Positions 12,153 through 22,210 of a stretch of DNA of 64,000 nt are shown piece by piece. The stretch lies in the NCBI GenBank assembly GCA_934271265.1, contig CAKQRE010000026.1:62001-126000 (forward strand), written 5' to 3'. The position numbers were made by a program, and so were the translations under genes. A model generated the notes under the pieces. It was not told the DNA's origin. It searched no databases and saw only the letters and a list, made by a program, of their open reading frames with translations. Every line of letters starts with the position of its first letter. The stretch's first letter is position 1. This DNA comes from an uncultured Clostridia bacterium. GTDB lineage: Bacteria; Bacillota; Clostridia; Christensenellales; Borkfalkiaceae.

Positions 12153-14543
12153 ATGATGAAAAAACTGATGGCACTCATGCTCAGCACGGTCATCGGCTTC
12201 GGGCTCGTCGCTTGCAGCGGCGGCGGTTCTGCGGAACAGGAAGTCGAGAAAGAATACCCGAGTTACAGCCGTCTCTGGCGGACCGCCGAGGACGAAGCCG
12301 AGATCGAGCACGATACCGGCGAAGTTGCGATCGACGGCGGCTGGGGTTCGGTGGTCGATACTTCTTCGGGCGCGCTTTGCCGCGTGAAGACGGATACTCT
12401 TCATAACACGGCGTACACCGCCGTGGCGAGACTTCTCGTGAACGAAAAGAGCAATTCGAAAACGGTTGCCGCCGTGATCCGCGTGATGGACGCCGGCGGA
12501 AAAGAGCTCGGCAGAAAGAACGTGAGACTCTGCGATTTCGACAAGAAACTCGAATATAAAGACTTTACCTTTACGTTCGACGCGGGCAAGAGAACGGAAG
12601 CGACGATGGAAATTTACTGGCCGGGCAACGCTTACGTCCGCGTGATCGAATTTGCCATCGTAAGTAAAACGAAAGCCGATCTGCCCGATTTCACGCTGAC
12701 AGGCAAAGAACTGCTCGGCGAAACGCTTGCGGAAGAGGAGAAAGACGTGGCGTTCGAAGAAAACGCGCTGTATTATTTCGATCTGAATTCCTATATGGCG
12801 GAGACGGCGGACGCGGAACAGGCTTACGACGTCGCGAACCTCGTCTGCACCCTTCAGGGGCTTGTGAACCGCGACGGACAGAGACTGTTTATCCGTTTCC
12901 AGGCGGCGAACGGTTTCTCCGCGGATACCGATCGGTACTGGCTTGACTATATGAGACAAGAGGGCGGTTATCTGGCGGACAAAAAACTTGTCACAGTGAA
13001 ATCCCCCGCGACCCTTCTCCGCATTTTCGATAAGTATTACGAGGGCTTTGCCGCATGGGATCCCACCGTTCCCGCAACGGTAAACGCCGTGGCTACGGCT
13101 TGCGGCGCGGATAACCTTCTTCCCGTAAGATATTCCGACGTTGCCGACAGCCTTTACCGTTACGTCTCCACGGGCGAGAATTTCAAACCCGTAAAGGTGG
13201 ATCTCGGCGGTAAATTTACCGGTAAAGGCAAGATCTACGGGCTCGATATCGATTCTACCGGCAGCCGCAAGAACGACGCTTACCTGTGGGCGAAAGCGAA
13301 TTATCTCGATACCGAAAAAACAAATTCTCACATGATGGCATATCACGTGGACGCCTATTCTTCGGACACGGTGTTCGCGCAGTACGGCGATCTGCAGAAT
13401 ATGTTCCTTTCCAACCGCGATTACTATATCGCGAACAAGTGTTTCTTCTTCGATCTTTCCGTCATGTTTGCGGAAACGCCCGACGACGACCCCGATCAGC
13501 AGGACAAGGAGATCGACGAAGAGAAGGGAACGATCGATTATCAGACCTTTGTTGCCATTATGGAAAAGCAGAACGCCTATGCGGCGAAAGTGGATAAAGA
13601 CACCCCGATCGACGTGGGCGGCTTCACTCCGTGGCATCTGAAATACACCCGTTTCACCAATCCTTCCGCTTCCGGCGAAGTGGCGTGCGAATGGGAAACG
13701 GTGTATCAGTTCTCTATTTACAACGCTTATATCAACGCGGACGCGCCGAGCTACACGGCGATGGCGAACGCTTCCGTTTATATGAACTATCCGATGCAGG
13801 AAAGTTATCGGCAGAAAGCGAGCAAAGAGATCAAGGAAGAACTTCCTTCCGCAACCGAACAGGGCGCGAACTACATCATGTTCTACATGGGCGATTTCGA
13901 CGCTTCCGCATGGCTCAACACCGCGATGATCCGCATCTGGAACGATGAAAAGAGAGGAACCCTTCCTCTTTGCTGGACGTTCTCCCTCAACATCTCCAAG
14001 CGCGCCGGGCACGTGGTGGATATGATGTATAAAACCGCGAACGCGAACGATTATTTCGTTGCCGGCGACAACGGCGTCGGGTATCTTAACCCGCAGGCGT
14101 TCGAGTCGAATCAGTCGAAAGATCAGAACGGCGATCTCGATTCCTGGGCTGCTTACAACAAAGCTGCTTACGGGCATTTCGATATCGATTATACGGGAGT
14201 TCTGATCACGAGAAGCCCCGCTTCCGAAGACATTATCAAAGCGTATGCGAAATTCTCGAAGGGCGCTTCCGTAAACTTCATGTATACGGGCGACGCGGTG
14301 GAAGGCTTCGGCATCTGCCAGAGCATCGACTATTCTTCGATCAACGGTCTTGTCAGTAACTTCTCCGCAAAGAAGGTCGGCGACAAGAGCAGTTTCACGA
14401 ACATTCGTTTCATTCTCAGGAACCCGTCCGACGCGGCGGCGATCTGGGCTCAGCTTTCTTCCGAGAAATATAAGGATTACAATTTCAGACTTGTCGATCC
14501 GTACACCTTCTACGGGCTTATGGAACGTCAGAACAAAGCGTAA
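12153..14543 (+). CDS. GxGYxYP-family putative glycoside hydrolase lipoprotein
   Basis: This 796-residue secreted lipoprotein has a signal with Cys21 as the likely lipid-modified residue. It resembles the GxGYxYP family, known mainly from Bacteroidota glycan loci and presumed to act on polysaccharides. Visible family blocks include the N-terminal LVCTLQGLVNRDGQRLFIRF block, the block around YIMFYMGDFDASAWLN, and the name motif in the form GVGYLNP within NDYFVAGDNG. Before the catalytic-type region, residues 40-180 look like a beta-rich domain. It is paralogous to the protein at 38412-40994. The position between an ABC importer and a repeat surface protein suggests extracellular glycan cleavage before import. 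The activity is not proven for the family. Confidence 0.82.
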   Translation: MMKKLMALMLSTVIGFGLVACSGGGSAEQEVEKEYPSYSRLWRTAEDEAEIEHDTGEVAIDGGWGSVVDTSSGALCRVKTDTLHNTAYTAVARLLVNEKSNSKTVAAVIRVMDAGGKELGRKNVRLCDFDKKLEYKDFTFTFDAGKRTEATMEIYWPGNAYVRVIEFAIVSKTKADLPDFTLTGKELLGETLAEEEKDVAFEENALYYFDLNSYMAETADAEQAYDVANLVCTLQGLVNRDGQRLFIRFQAANGFSADTDRYWLDYMRQEGGYLADKKLVTVKSPATLLRIFDKYYEGFAAWDPTVPATVNAVATACGADNLLPVRYSDVADSLYRYVSTGENFKPVKVDLGGKFTGKGKIYGLDIDSTGSRKNDAYLWAKANYLDTEKTNSHMMAYHVDAYSSDTVFAQYGDLQNMFLSNRDYYIANKCFFFDLSVMFAETPDDDPDQQDKEIDEEKGTIDYQTFVAIMEKQNAYAAKVDKDTPIDVGGFTPWHLKYTRFTNPSASGEVACEWETVYQFSIYNAYINADAPSYTAMANASVYMNYPMQESYRQKASKEIKEELPSATEQGANYIMFYMGDFDASAWLNTAMIRIWNDEKRGTLPLCWTFSLNISKRAGHVVDMMYKTANANDYFVAGDNGVGYLNPQAFESNQSKDQNGDLDSWAAYNKAAYGHFDIDYTGVLITRSPASEDIIKAYAKFSKGASVNFMYTGDAVEGFGICQSIDYSSINGLVSNFSAKKVGDKSSFTNIRFILRNPSDAAAIWAQLSSEKYKDYNFRLVDPYTFYGLMERQNKA

Positions 14544-14556
14544 GGGGAAATGAAAA

Positions 14557-17500
14557 ATGAGATCTAACAGGAAAAAGGTTATTTTATCGGCAATGAGCTG
14601 TGTGCTCGCCCTTTCCGTCGGCGGACTCGTGAAAACGAGTTTTGCCGAGGGCGAAAGCGCGAAGTATCTGTATCACGGCGATACTTCCGCGGTGGCGAAA
14701 ACCTGGACGGGCAAAACGGAAGGTTCGCTCGCGACGAGAGAACTTGCCCCCGACGGGCTGAACGGAACTTCTTATGTCTATACGAACGAAAAGGGCGCGG
14801 GCGCAACGTGGTCGGCAACGGCCTCCGCGACGCTCGACGCTACTTCTTACAACGCGGCAAGATTCGTGGTTTACGTGAACGATCCGATGCAGAGCTGGGA
14901 CGTTCAGTTCGGCGTGTTTGCGTCGGCAGCGGCAAAAGACGGCAACGCGCTCGTGAGCGATAACATCATGGATTCGAAGGGCATCCGTTGGGAAAAACAG
15001 CCGGGAACGGCTTCCGGACTGACCGCGGGCTGGAACGAGCTGATCCTTCCGATGGACGATATCGGAACCTACGACGGTTTTGCGAGAACCAATTACGTTC
15101 TCGACGGCTCCGACAGAACGAAAATGGATTCGGTTGCGGTGAGGACGCACAGCGGCAATACGCCCTTCGAGCTCGGCATTTATTCCGCCGAGTTCATCAC
15201 TCTTTCCGACACGATGAAGGCGGGCGTTCGCCCTTACGGAACGAAAGTCGATCCCGTGATCGAAGACGTGGCGGTCGGGATCGCAAGCTCCGAGGATCTG
15301 AGCAAGGATACGGAAACGATCGAAAACGTAGAATACGTTACCTACAGCTCGACGGGTTGGGGCGGCTATGCGAAAGTGCTTACCCTCGATAAGAAATACG
15401 ATCTTTCGGCGATCGCAAATTCCGGCAAGGGCGCGATGAGCTTCTATTTCAGGATCGAAAACGAAAGTCTTCTCGATTTCTACAGAAAGAAGGCGGATTC
15501 CGACGGCTGGAATATCGACGTTTCTTCCGGAGACGTTTATTCGGACAATTATAAATATTCCTTTAAGATCAATCCCGTGTTTGCCGATTGTTCGGTTGGC
15601 TGGAACAAAATCGTGATTCCGTTCGCAACGGCAAGCGAGAAAAACTCCATGGATTGGTCGAACGTGTATACTATTCGTCTTAACTGCACGGGCTTCGGCA
15701 TCGCCGGCGGAAACAACGTGTCGATTGCCGGCATCACGTTCGGGCTTTCCGACGAGACCGCGATGACCGTTTCGAGCAAACCGCAGGACGTTGTGTTCAA
15801 GGCTGCGTCTTTGCAGGATATGGCTGTCGAGTCGGGCGAAGCGGACGGCAAAACGTTCGAAGCGTATTATGCGAACGGCTGGGGCGGTTACGTTTCCGTA
15901 GTCACTCTCGATAAGGCTTACGACGCGACGAAAGTGATCGCTACGGGCAAAGCAGCGCTCGCCTTCCGTTTCTATTTCAAAGACGAAGAGTCTCTCGCAA
16001 AATATAAGACCGTTTCCAACTGGTGTATCGACGTTTCCTGCGGGGATACCTATTCCGACAGCGCGAAGTATTCCTTTAATATCGCGGACGCGTTCTCCAT
16101 GTGCAAAGTCGGCTGGAACCGCGTTATCATTCCCGTGGAACTCGCTGCGGAAAAGAACAACATGGATTGGTCGAGGGTGAAATTCCTTCGGTTCAATTCG
16201 ACGGGTTCCGGGCTTGCCTCGGCGACCTGGACGGGGATCGGCGACGTATCGGTCGTCACCTCGAATGTTACCGAACTTACGGTGGAAGGTTATGAAAAGC
16301 CGGAGCCGGAAAACGACAAGAATTACCGCGAGGCGTGCGAAGCCGATTCCGGGCTTCATCTCGAAGGGTTTGAAGAATCGTTCGGAGACGGCGTGCTCGA
16401 AACGGGCAAAGGTCTGTTCCGTCAGGGAAGCGGCGCCCTTCGCCTTACGGGGCAGGGAACCGCAGGCACGGGCAAGAAGCTCGCGCACACCTTCAACCTT
16501 ACCGGTTACGACGCGATCTCCTTCGATCTTTATACCGACAGCGCCGCGAGGTTCCTCGCCATGGCGGACGGACAGCTGGAAATGACGTCTTCCGGCAGTA
16601 AGAACGACGCCAACGAATATCACTGGTCGCTCAAAAACCTTACCTTAAAGGACGGCTGGAACCGCATTACGCTGAAATTTGCCGACGCCGAAAAGAGCGG
16701 TGAAGTCGACATTACAAAAATAAATTACGTCAATTTCTATTTCGTCGGTCTGCCGGAAAGCGTTACCGTGATCTTCGACGATCTTCACGCGCATAAGACG
16801 GAAGGCACCGTGATCGAAAGTTTCGACGGAGGCTTCTCTACCTATGTGGAAGTGGTTTCCGGTAAGGTTGGGAACGCCACCAACATGAGCGGTCAGGGTT
16901 GGATCACGAGAACGAAGATCGAAACGGTGGATATCGCCGACGCCGACGTGCTCGCCATGTGGGTTTACTGCGGCGACGAAACAACGATCAAATCGGTCGG
17001 AGATACCGAGATCGAGCTTTCGAGCTCCGGTTCCTGCGATAAAAACGAGATCGCGTTCTTCCTGCCGAAAGATATGAAGATCGGCTGGAACTATCTCACT
17101 TTCCCCATTGCGGAAATGAAGAAAACAGGCGGCGATTGCGATCTTTCCGCGATCAACTTCCTCGGGGTCGTGAAACCCGGTCTTCCGTTCGTCAACATTT
17201 ATTTCGACGATCTCCGCGCGATCGAAAACCGCTACGTGAATCCCGAAACGATCGAACCGATCGGTAAAAAGATCATTCTTCCCTGCGATAAGCTCGTTTC
17301 CGGCGTGTTCGACGGACTTACCGTAGACGACGAGATCGCAAAAGAAGGCGTTGCTTCTCTCGCCACGAACGGCAAAAATAAGGACGAGATCCTTACCGCC
17401 GCGTTCGCTCCCGTAAAAACGGGTCTTTCCCTTGCCGGAGAAAAAGAACTCGGATACACCTTCTGGCTGTACGTCGATCAGGCGAGCAAGCTGAGATCCG

Positions 17501-19041
17501 CGCAAGTCGAGCTTTCCTCGAGCGAAGATTGCGATTCTTTCGAACTCGAATGGAATCTCGATCTTTCGAAACTGACGGACGGCTGGAACTGGATCACGCT
17601 GAAAGCTTCCGAAGCGGATCGCAACGGCGGCGTGATCGATCTTGACGCGATCGTGAGAACGAGGCTCATCCTTTTCGGAAACGATCAGCCGATGACGATC
17701 AGACTGGATTGCTTCCAGATCGTCGATTCCACGCTCGAAGGGGCGTTCGACAAGGTGGAAACGAAAGTCGTTTTAAATCCGATCACCGCGACGGAACAAA
17801 ACGTTTGCGACAGCGCATGGGATAATACGACGACGGACGAAACCCTTAAGAAAGAGGGCTATAACTCGATTAACGTTACAAATAAAGACCTTCAGGAATC
17901 GGTTGCCGCTACGACGACCGTGTCCTACGGCAAGACGGATCTTCTGATCACGGGATACAAAAAAACCAACAGGTTCGGCGCAAGTTTCTGGCTTTACGTG
18001 AAAGACAATACGGCGATCGCTTCCGTCGTCTTCGCGGTGCAGGCGGGCGAAGGTTCCGTCATGTGGACGCTCGGCGCGCTTGAAAACGGCTGGAACTGGA
18101 TCGTTCTCGACGGGAAGGACGCGACGGTGGAAGGCACGGCGGACGCCGACGATATCACCGCGCTTGCGCTTGTCGTTACCGCCGCCAAAGACGGCGACGC
18201 GAATAAGAAATTCTCCGTGAACATCGACCGCGTGAAGATGATCAACGCCGCCGTGGAATCCAACTATAACGAGCCTGCGGACGAATCGCTTAACCGTAAC
18301 TATGTGAAGGAAAAAGTCATAATCGACTGTAACGAAATAGGCGGAACGACTTTCATCGGCAATACGATCGACAAAGGCGATTTCCGTTACGGCAACGGTT
18401 CCGTGACGACATCCGGGAACGGATACGCGCTCAACGCGACCGATCTCACGATCGAAAAGACCGACCTTACGAAGGAAACGTTCGTTCTTGCGTTCTGGGT
18501 CTGGATCGAAAATCCCGACTGGTACAACGCGGAAGGCGTAAATTCTCAGGTCGAGATTTCCTCGAGCAACTCTTACGACGTGAACGAGCTGAACTGGGAT
18601 TTCGCGGCGATCGCGAAAACTTTGCAGAAAGGCTGGAACTGGGTCGCTCTGAAAGGGGTCGACGGCGAGATCACCGGCGGTATGCCCGATTTCGATAACC
18701 TTTGCCGTTTCCGTATTTACGTGAACAACATTTCGGAGAGCACGCTGAAACTCGACAGAGTTACCATCGGTTACGTCGGCAACGAAGCCATTCTGAACGC
18801 TCCCGATTGGGAAAAGGAACTCGATAACGTCGGACAGTACAAAGGTCCGAACTCCAAACAGGCAGAAAACGGCTTGTATATGGATTTCGACATAGACGCC
18901 GAGGCGAAGCCCTTCACCGCGAAGGAGAAGATCTCTTCTTCCTCGGAAGGCTGTCGGGGTTCTGCCGAAGCGGCGGGTGCGCTGTTCGTCTGCGCGATCG
19001 CGGCGGTTGCGGTCTTCCTGAAAAGAAAGTTCGAAAAGTAA
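14557..19041 (+). CDS. Giant surface protein of repeated carbohydrate-binding-like domains with Cys-type C-terminal anchor
   Basis: I do not recognise a named family for this 1494-residue secreted protein. It has an N-terminal signal (residues 1-31, ending TSFAEG). About seven or eight related beta-rich domains of 130-200 residues follow. Each carries a conserved GWN motif (GWNKIVIP, GWNRVIIP, GWNRITLK, GWNYLTFP, GWNWITLK, GWNWIVLD, GWNWVALK), usually preceded by a Ser/Asp-rich element such as ELSSS or DVSSG. The pattern suits jelly-roll carbohydrate-binding modules. The last 30 residues are EGC1466RGS, a hydrophobic helix and a KRKFEK tail, shared with three other surface proteins here. It likely displays glycan-binding arms for cluster A. 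The role is inferred. Confidence 0.85.
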   Translation: MRSNRKKVILSAMSCVLALSVGGLVKTSFAEGESAKYLYHGDTSAVAKTWTGKTEGSLATRELAPDGLNGTSYVYTNEKGAGATWSATASATLDATSYNAARFVVYVNDPMQSWDVQFGVFASAAAKDGNALVSDNIMDSKGIRWEKQPGTASGLTAGWNELILPMDDIGTYDGFARTNYVLDGSDRTKMDSVAVRTHSGNTPFELGIYSAEFITLSDTMKAGVRPYGTKVDPVIEDVAVGIASSEDLSKDTETIENVEYVTYSSTGWGGYAKVLTLDKKYDLSAIANSGKGAMSFYFRIENESLLDFYRKKADSDGWNIDVSSGDVYSDNYKYSFKINPVFADCSVGWNKIVIPFATASEKNSMDWSNVYTIRLNCTGFGIAGGNNVSIAGITFGLSDETAMTVSSKPQDVVFKAASLQDMAVESGEADGKTFEAYYANGWGGYVSVVTLDKAYDATKVIATGKAALAFRFYFKDEESLAKYKTVSNWCIDVSCGDTYSDSAKYSFNIADAFSMCKVGWNRVIIPVELAAEKNNMDWSRVKFLRFNSTGSGLASATWTGIGDVSVVTSNVTELTVEGYEKPEPENDKNYREACEADSGLHLEGFEESFGDGVLETGKGLFRQGSGALRLTGQGTAGTGKKLAHTFNLTGYDAISFDLYTDSAARFLAMADGQLEMTSSGSKNDANEYHWSLKNLTLKDGWNRITLKFADAEKSGEVDITKINYVNFYFVGLPESVTVIFDDLHAHKTEGTVIESFDGGFSTYVEVVSGKVGNATNMSGQGWITRTKIETVDIADADVLAMWVYCGDETTIKSVGDTEIELSSSGSCDKNEIAFFLPKDMKIGWNYLTFPIAEMKKTGGDCDLSAINFLGVVKPGLPFVNIYFDDLRAIENRYVNPETIEPIGKKIILPCDKLVSGVFDGLTVDDEIAKEGVASLATNGKNKDEILTAAFAPVKTGLSLAGEKELGYTFWLYVDQASKLRSAQVELSSSEDCDSFELEWNLDLSKLTDGWNWITLKASEADRNGGVIDLDAIVRTRLILFGNDQPMTIRLDCFQIVDSTLEGAFDKVETKVVLNPITATEQNVCDSAWDNTTTDETLKKEGYNSINVTNKDLQESVAATTTVSYGKTDLLITGYKKTNRFGASFWLYVKDNTAIASVVFAVQAGEGSVMWTLGALENGWNWIVLDGKDATVEGTADADDITALALVVTAAKDGDANKKFSVNIDRVKMINAAVESNYNEPADESLNRNYVKEKVIIDCNEIGGTTFIGNTIDKGDFRYGNGSVTTSGNGYALNATDLTIEKTDLTKETFVLAFWVWIENPDWYNAEGVNSQVEISSSNSYDVNELNWDFAAIAKTLQKGWNWVALKGVDGEITGGMPDFDNLCRFRIYVNNISESTLKLDRVTIGYVGNEAILNAPDWEKELDNVGQYKGPNSKQAENGLYMDFDIDAEAKPFTAKEKISSSSEGCRGSAEAAGALFVCAIAAVAVFLKRKFEK
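15240..18780 (+). repeat. Divergent tandem domain repeats within the giant surface protein
   Basis: Repeats are recognisable at protein level by the GWN motif. Two adjacent copies (about 15.3-15.75 kb and 15.8-16.25 kb) are much closer to each other than to the rest: they share the SGDVYSD / CGDTYSD, KYSF and NNMDWS elements. The remaining copies are strongly diverged. Confidence 0.75.
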
Positions 19042-19063
19042 ACCTGAAATTTCAGATTGAGCA

Positions 19064-19096
19064 GATTGCCCGACCGTATTCGTCGGTCGGGCAATC
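19064..19096 (+). terminator. Strong hairpin after the giant surface protein gene
   Basis: Arms GATTGCCCGACCG and CGGTCGGGCAATC form a perfect 13-base-pair stem with a 7-base loop. The T-run is weak (TTGCGTAAG), so it may only partly end transcription before the mannosidase gene. The remaining spacer to 19212 shows nothing else. Confidence 0.65.
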
Positions 19097-19221
19097 TTGC
19101 GTAAGATCCGCCGGAATCAGACCCGGAAAACGGTCGGCGGCGGCTTGAAACACGCGGGTTGCGCGGGGTAAGAAACAGACTTTCCCCGCACGATCACGGA
19201 TAAACCGACTTAATGAGGCTT

Positions 19222-21894
19222 ATGAAAAAGTTTTTCGTCATTTCCCACACGCATTGGGACAGGGAATGGTACATGCCTTTCGAGGCGTTTCGTTTAAAAC
19301 TGGTCGATCTGATCGATCATCTGCTGGAGATTTTAGAGAAGAAACCCGATTACGTTTTCCATCTCGACGCGCAAACCGTCGTGCTGGAAGATTACCTCGA
19401 GATCAGACCGCAGAAAAAAGAAATACTGAAAAAATATATCGCGTCCGGAAACATTATCGTAGGACCGTGGTATCTTCAGAACGATTTTTATTACACGAGC
19501 GGCGAAGCTACGATCAGAAATCTTCTGCTCGGCAGAAAAACCGCGCTTTCCTTCGGCGCGTGTTCCGGGGTGGGCTATGCGCCCGATCAATTCGGCAATA
19601 TCGCTCAGCTTCCGCAGATCCTGAACGGATTCGGGATCGATAATTTTATCTTCGGCAGGGGCTGGCACCGGATAGAAAAACAGGAAGACGGATCCTTCCG
19701 CGACAAACGGATGCCGTCCGAATTTATCTGGCAGGGAAAAGACGGCAGTCGCGTGGTCGCGATCTGCTTAAAGCACTGGTATAACAACGCCCAGCATATT
19801 CCCGCCGAGCCCGATCTTGCAAATCTTCTGCTCGATATCAACGAGAAGAATTTCGAAGGGTTCAACGTTACGCCCTATATTTTGCTGATGAACGGCGTCG
19901 ATCACCTCGAGCCGCAGGCAGACGTAACGGACGTGATCTCCGCGCTCAGGAAAGAGGGTAGGGATATCGTGCAGAGCTCGCTTGACGAATACGTGCGCGC
20001 GGTCACCTCTTACATAAAAGAACACGATATTTCGCCATTCGTTTACGAAGGGGCGATCGACAAGGGCGCCGACGAAGACGTGCTGAAAGGCTGTCGCTCT
20101 TCGCGCGTGTACTTAAAGAGTGCGAATGTGCGTTCGGAAGATCTGTTGCAAAACAAAATAGAGCCTTTATATGCTTATCTCGAGGCTTCCGGGATGAAGA
20201 ACTCTTACCCGGCGGACGAGATCGCATACCTCTGGAAACTGCTGATGAAGAATCACCCGCACGACAGTATCTGCGGGTGTTCGAGGGACGAAGTGCACCT
20301 TCACATGGAAGATAACTTCCGTAAGATATCCGAAGCGGGAGGAGAACTTCTCGCCCGCGGCGAAAAGCTGCTCACGGCGCACGTTTCGAGGGAAAACCGT
20401 GACAAGAAAGATTATTTCGTAGCGGCGTTCAACCCGACGGAAACGGAAGCGGACGGAACCGTTACGGCGGAACTGTACGTGCCGGAAGACAGCAAGATCC
20501 GCGGATTTGCCCTTTTCGATCGGGGCGGCAGAGAGATCCCGTACGAAATGCTCGGAAAAGAACGCGCGTATCTCGACGCTTTCTCCCCCCTTAATCTTCC
20601 CGGCGTGATCGACTGTACGCTGTATACCTTCCGTTTCGAAAGCGGGAAAATACCGCCTTTCTCCCATGCGGAATACCTGATAAAAACCGGGGTCGCCGCC
20701 ATGGAGGCAAAATGCAGATATGAGGGCGCGGAAGACGATTATTACCGCATTTTGATTCACGGAAACACCCTGATCGTCAAAGATAAGCGTACGGGGAACG
20801 AATACGCGGACCCCGTATATCTGACGGAAGAAACGGATCGCGGGGACGCTTATATTTTCCGTCCTCTTCCCGGGGAAAAGCCGACGAAGATCCTGCCTTC
20901 CCGCATTGTTCCCGAGTGTCGGGAAATTTTCGAAAAACGCGTTAAATTGCAATTCGAATACGACTATCCGGACGAATACGTCATTGCGACGGAACGCCGT
21001 TCGGGAAGAAAGAACAAAATGCGCGCGACCGTTGTTCTTACGCTTTCCGGCAGCGGCACGATCGGCGTGCGCTATGAGCTCGATAACGTCTGCAAAGATC
21101 ACAAAACCCGCCTGAATTTCGATTTCGGCGTGACGGGCGAAACCCTCGTGACCGATTTCCCCTTCGGATATTCCGAGGTCGGCAAGAACGAAAACGGAGA
21201 CAAAACGTCGGATCACTCCGCCTGCAATTCCACGTTCTGCTATGCGGAAACGGGGAGCAATGCGCTCGCGCTTTATACGGAAGGTCAGCATGAAGCGTTA
21301 AAAACGGATAACGGCGTCGCTCTTACGATCGTGCGGAGCACGGGGTATATCAACAAAACGGCGGAAGGCGTGCCCGTGGGCGGCAGACAATGGGCAGTCC
21401 CCGAAAACCAGTGCCTGAGAAAGATCACGGGGAGGGTGGGATTGTCGCTCGGTAAAAAAACGCCGGACGAATGTTTCCGCATGGCGAAAGTTTACCGGAA
21501 CGGTCTGATCGTGAAAACGGATTGCTATGATCCCGCCATGTATTCCCGCGGAAGGTTTGCCGTTCAGTCCGCGGAACTCGCGCGCTATTATTTTTCGCCC
21601 GATCCTTTCGGGGGAAAAGTCGTTCCGGCGGGGGAAAAGTTCGGGATAGAAGGCAAAGGCGTCGTCGTAACCTCTTTCCGAGTTTCGGATGGAAAAATCG
21701 TTCTTCGCGCCGTGAATTTCGCGGAGGATGAAACCGAGTGCGTTCTTGAGGCGAAGGGAAAGATCGAAAGGATCCGTCTCGACGAAGAAAAGGTTTTCGA
21801 AACATATGACAACGAGGCGAAGATATCCCTTCGCCCGATGCAGATCGCAACCTTCCGTTTCGGCGGTTCGGACGAAAACAAAAGTATCCTATAA
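19222..21894 (+). CDS. Alpha-mannosidase, glycoside hydrolase family 38
   Basis: This enzyme hydrolyses terminal alpha-mannosides, probably on imported oligosaccharides, since there is no signal peptide. The GH38 zinc and catalytic motifs are clear: HTHWDREW near the N-terminus, the nucleophile Asp in GYAPDQFGNIAQLPQIL, and the later His in NHPHDSICGCS. The middle and C-terminal beta domains are present, giving about 890 residues as usual for the family. ATG 19222 (MKKFFVISHTHW) matches the start of the paralogue at 33601; an in-frame ATG at 19213 is also possible and neither has a clear ribosome site. It is followed by a repeated hairpin and then by the fucose genes. Confidence 0.95.
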   Translation: MKKFFVISHTHWDREWYMPFEAFRLKLVDLIDHLLEILEKKPDYVFHLDAQTVVLEDYLEIRPQKKEILKKYIASGNIIVGPWYLQNDFYYTSGEATIRNLLLGRKTALSFGACSGVGYAPDQFGNIAQLPQILNGFGIDNFIFGRGWHRIEKQEDGSFRDKRMPSEFIWQGKDGSRVVAICLKHWYNNAQHIPAEPDLANLLLDINEKNFEGFNVTPYILLMNGVDHLEPQADVTDVISALRKEGRDIVQSSLDEYVRAVTSYIKEHDISPFVYEGAIDKGADEDVLKGCRSSRVYLKSANVRSEDLLQNKIEPLYAYLEASGMKNSYPADEIAYLWKLLMKNHPHDSICGCSRDEVHLHMEDNFRKISEAGGELLARGEKLLTAHVSRENRDKKDYFVAAFNPTETEADGTVTAELYVPEDSKIRGFALFDRGGREIPYEMLGKERAYLDAFSPLNLPGVIDCTLYTFRFESGKIPPFSHAEYLIKTGVAAMEAKCRYEGAEDDYYRILIHGNTLIVKDKRTGNEYADPVYLTEETDRGDAYIFRPLPGEKPTKILPSRIVPECREIFEKRVKLQFEYDYPDEYVIATERRSGRKNKMRATVVLTLSGSGTIGVRYELDNVCKDHKTRLNFDFGVTGETLVTDFPFGYSEVGKNENGDKTSDHSACNSTFCYAETGSNALALYTEGQHEALKTDNGVALTIVRSTGYINKTAEGVPVGGRQWAVPENQCLRKITGRVGLSLGKKTPDECFRMAKVYRNGLIVKTDCYDPAMYSRGRFAVQSAELARYYFSPDPFGGKVVPAGEKFGIEGKGVVVTSFRVSDGKIVLRAVNFAEDETECVLEAKGKIERIRLDEEKVFETYDNEAKISLRPMQIATFRFGGSDENKSIL

Positions 21895-21904
21895 GTCGAT
21901 TAAT
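21890..21904 (+). repeat. Dispersed TAAGTCGATTA motif, copy 2
   Basis: TATAAGTCGATTAAT overlaps the stop codon of the first GH38 gene. It belongs to the set described at 7261-7274. Confidence 0.6.
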
Positions 21905-21916
21905 TGCATTTTAATT

Positions 21917-21952
21917 ATGCCGGGCAAGGTTCTTATTACTCTTGCCCGGCAT
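21917..21952. repeat. Dispersed hairpin repeat, copy 2
   Basis: Perfect arms ATGCCGGGCAAG / CTTGCCCGGCAT around a 12-base loop. The element at 6117-6152 has the same arms and almost the same loop. Here it lies 22 bases after the GH38 stop, without a T-run. Confidence 0.7.
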
Positions 21953-22020
21953 AAGAATTTCTGAACGGCTTTGCCGCATCGGGGTTTACCGAAGGCGGCG
22001 AGGCCGTTTTGGCTGTCGTT

Positions 22021-22080
22021 TTTTGCTTTGGAATTTCAGCAAAATATGCTATTGAAAAACGATCGCGTATGCGTTAAAAT
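22021..22080 (+). promoter_or_regulatory. Promoter and candidate operator for the fucose genes
   Basis: TTGAAA (22052-22057), 17 bases, TAAAAT (22075-22080). Just upstream is an inverted repeat, TTTTGCT (22021-22027) and AGCAAAA (22038-22044), that could bind a regulator. The fucU start is about 130 bases downstream. The rest of the 316-base spacer contains no convincing gene; the open frame running through it lacks a ribosome site. Confidence 0.65.
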
Positions 22081-22210
22081 GGAGTCGGAAAAACGGAAGG
22101 GGGCGATCTCCGTTTATTGTGGGGCGGAAAGCTCCGAAAATCGTGCGGGGAGAAAAAAAATATCCCAGCGACAGGCGGGGAAAAAGGATCCGATCCCGAC
22201 AGGAGGTTTT

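Noticed and set aside
11742..14177. Minus-strand open frame of 811 codons opposite the permease and GxGYxYP genes
   Set aside because: Shadow of GC-rich codons; spans two real genes and has an implausible composition.
14584..16623. Minus-strand open frame of 679 codons opposite the giant surface protein gene
   Set aside because: Shadow frame; the plus strand has signal peptide, repeats and anchor.
21971..22210. N-terminal extension of FucU by 80 residues
   Set aside because: The real start at 22211 has a perfect AGGAGG and matches the family start; a promoter lies inside the extension.
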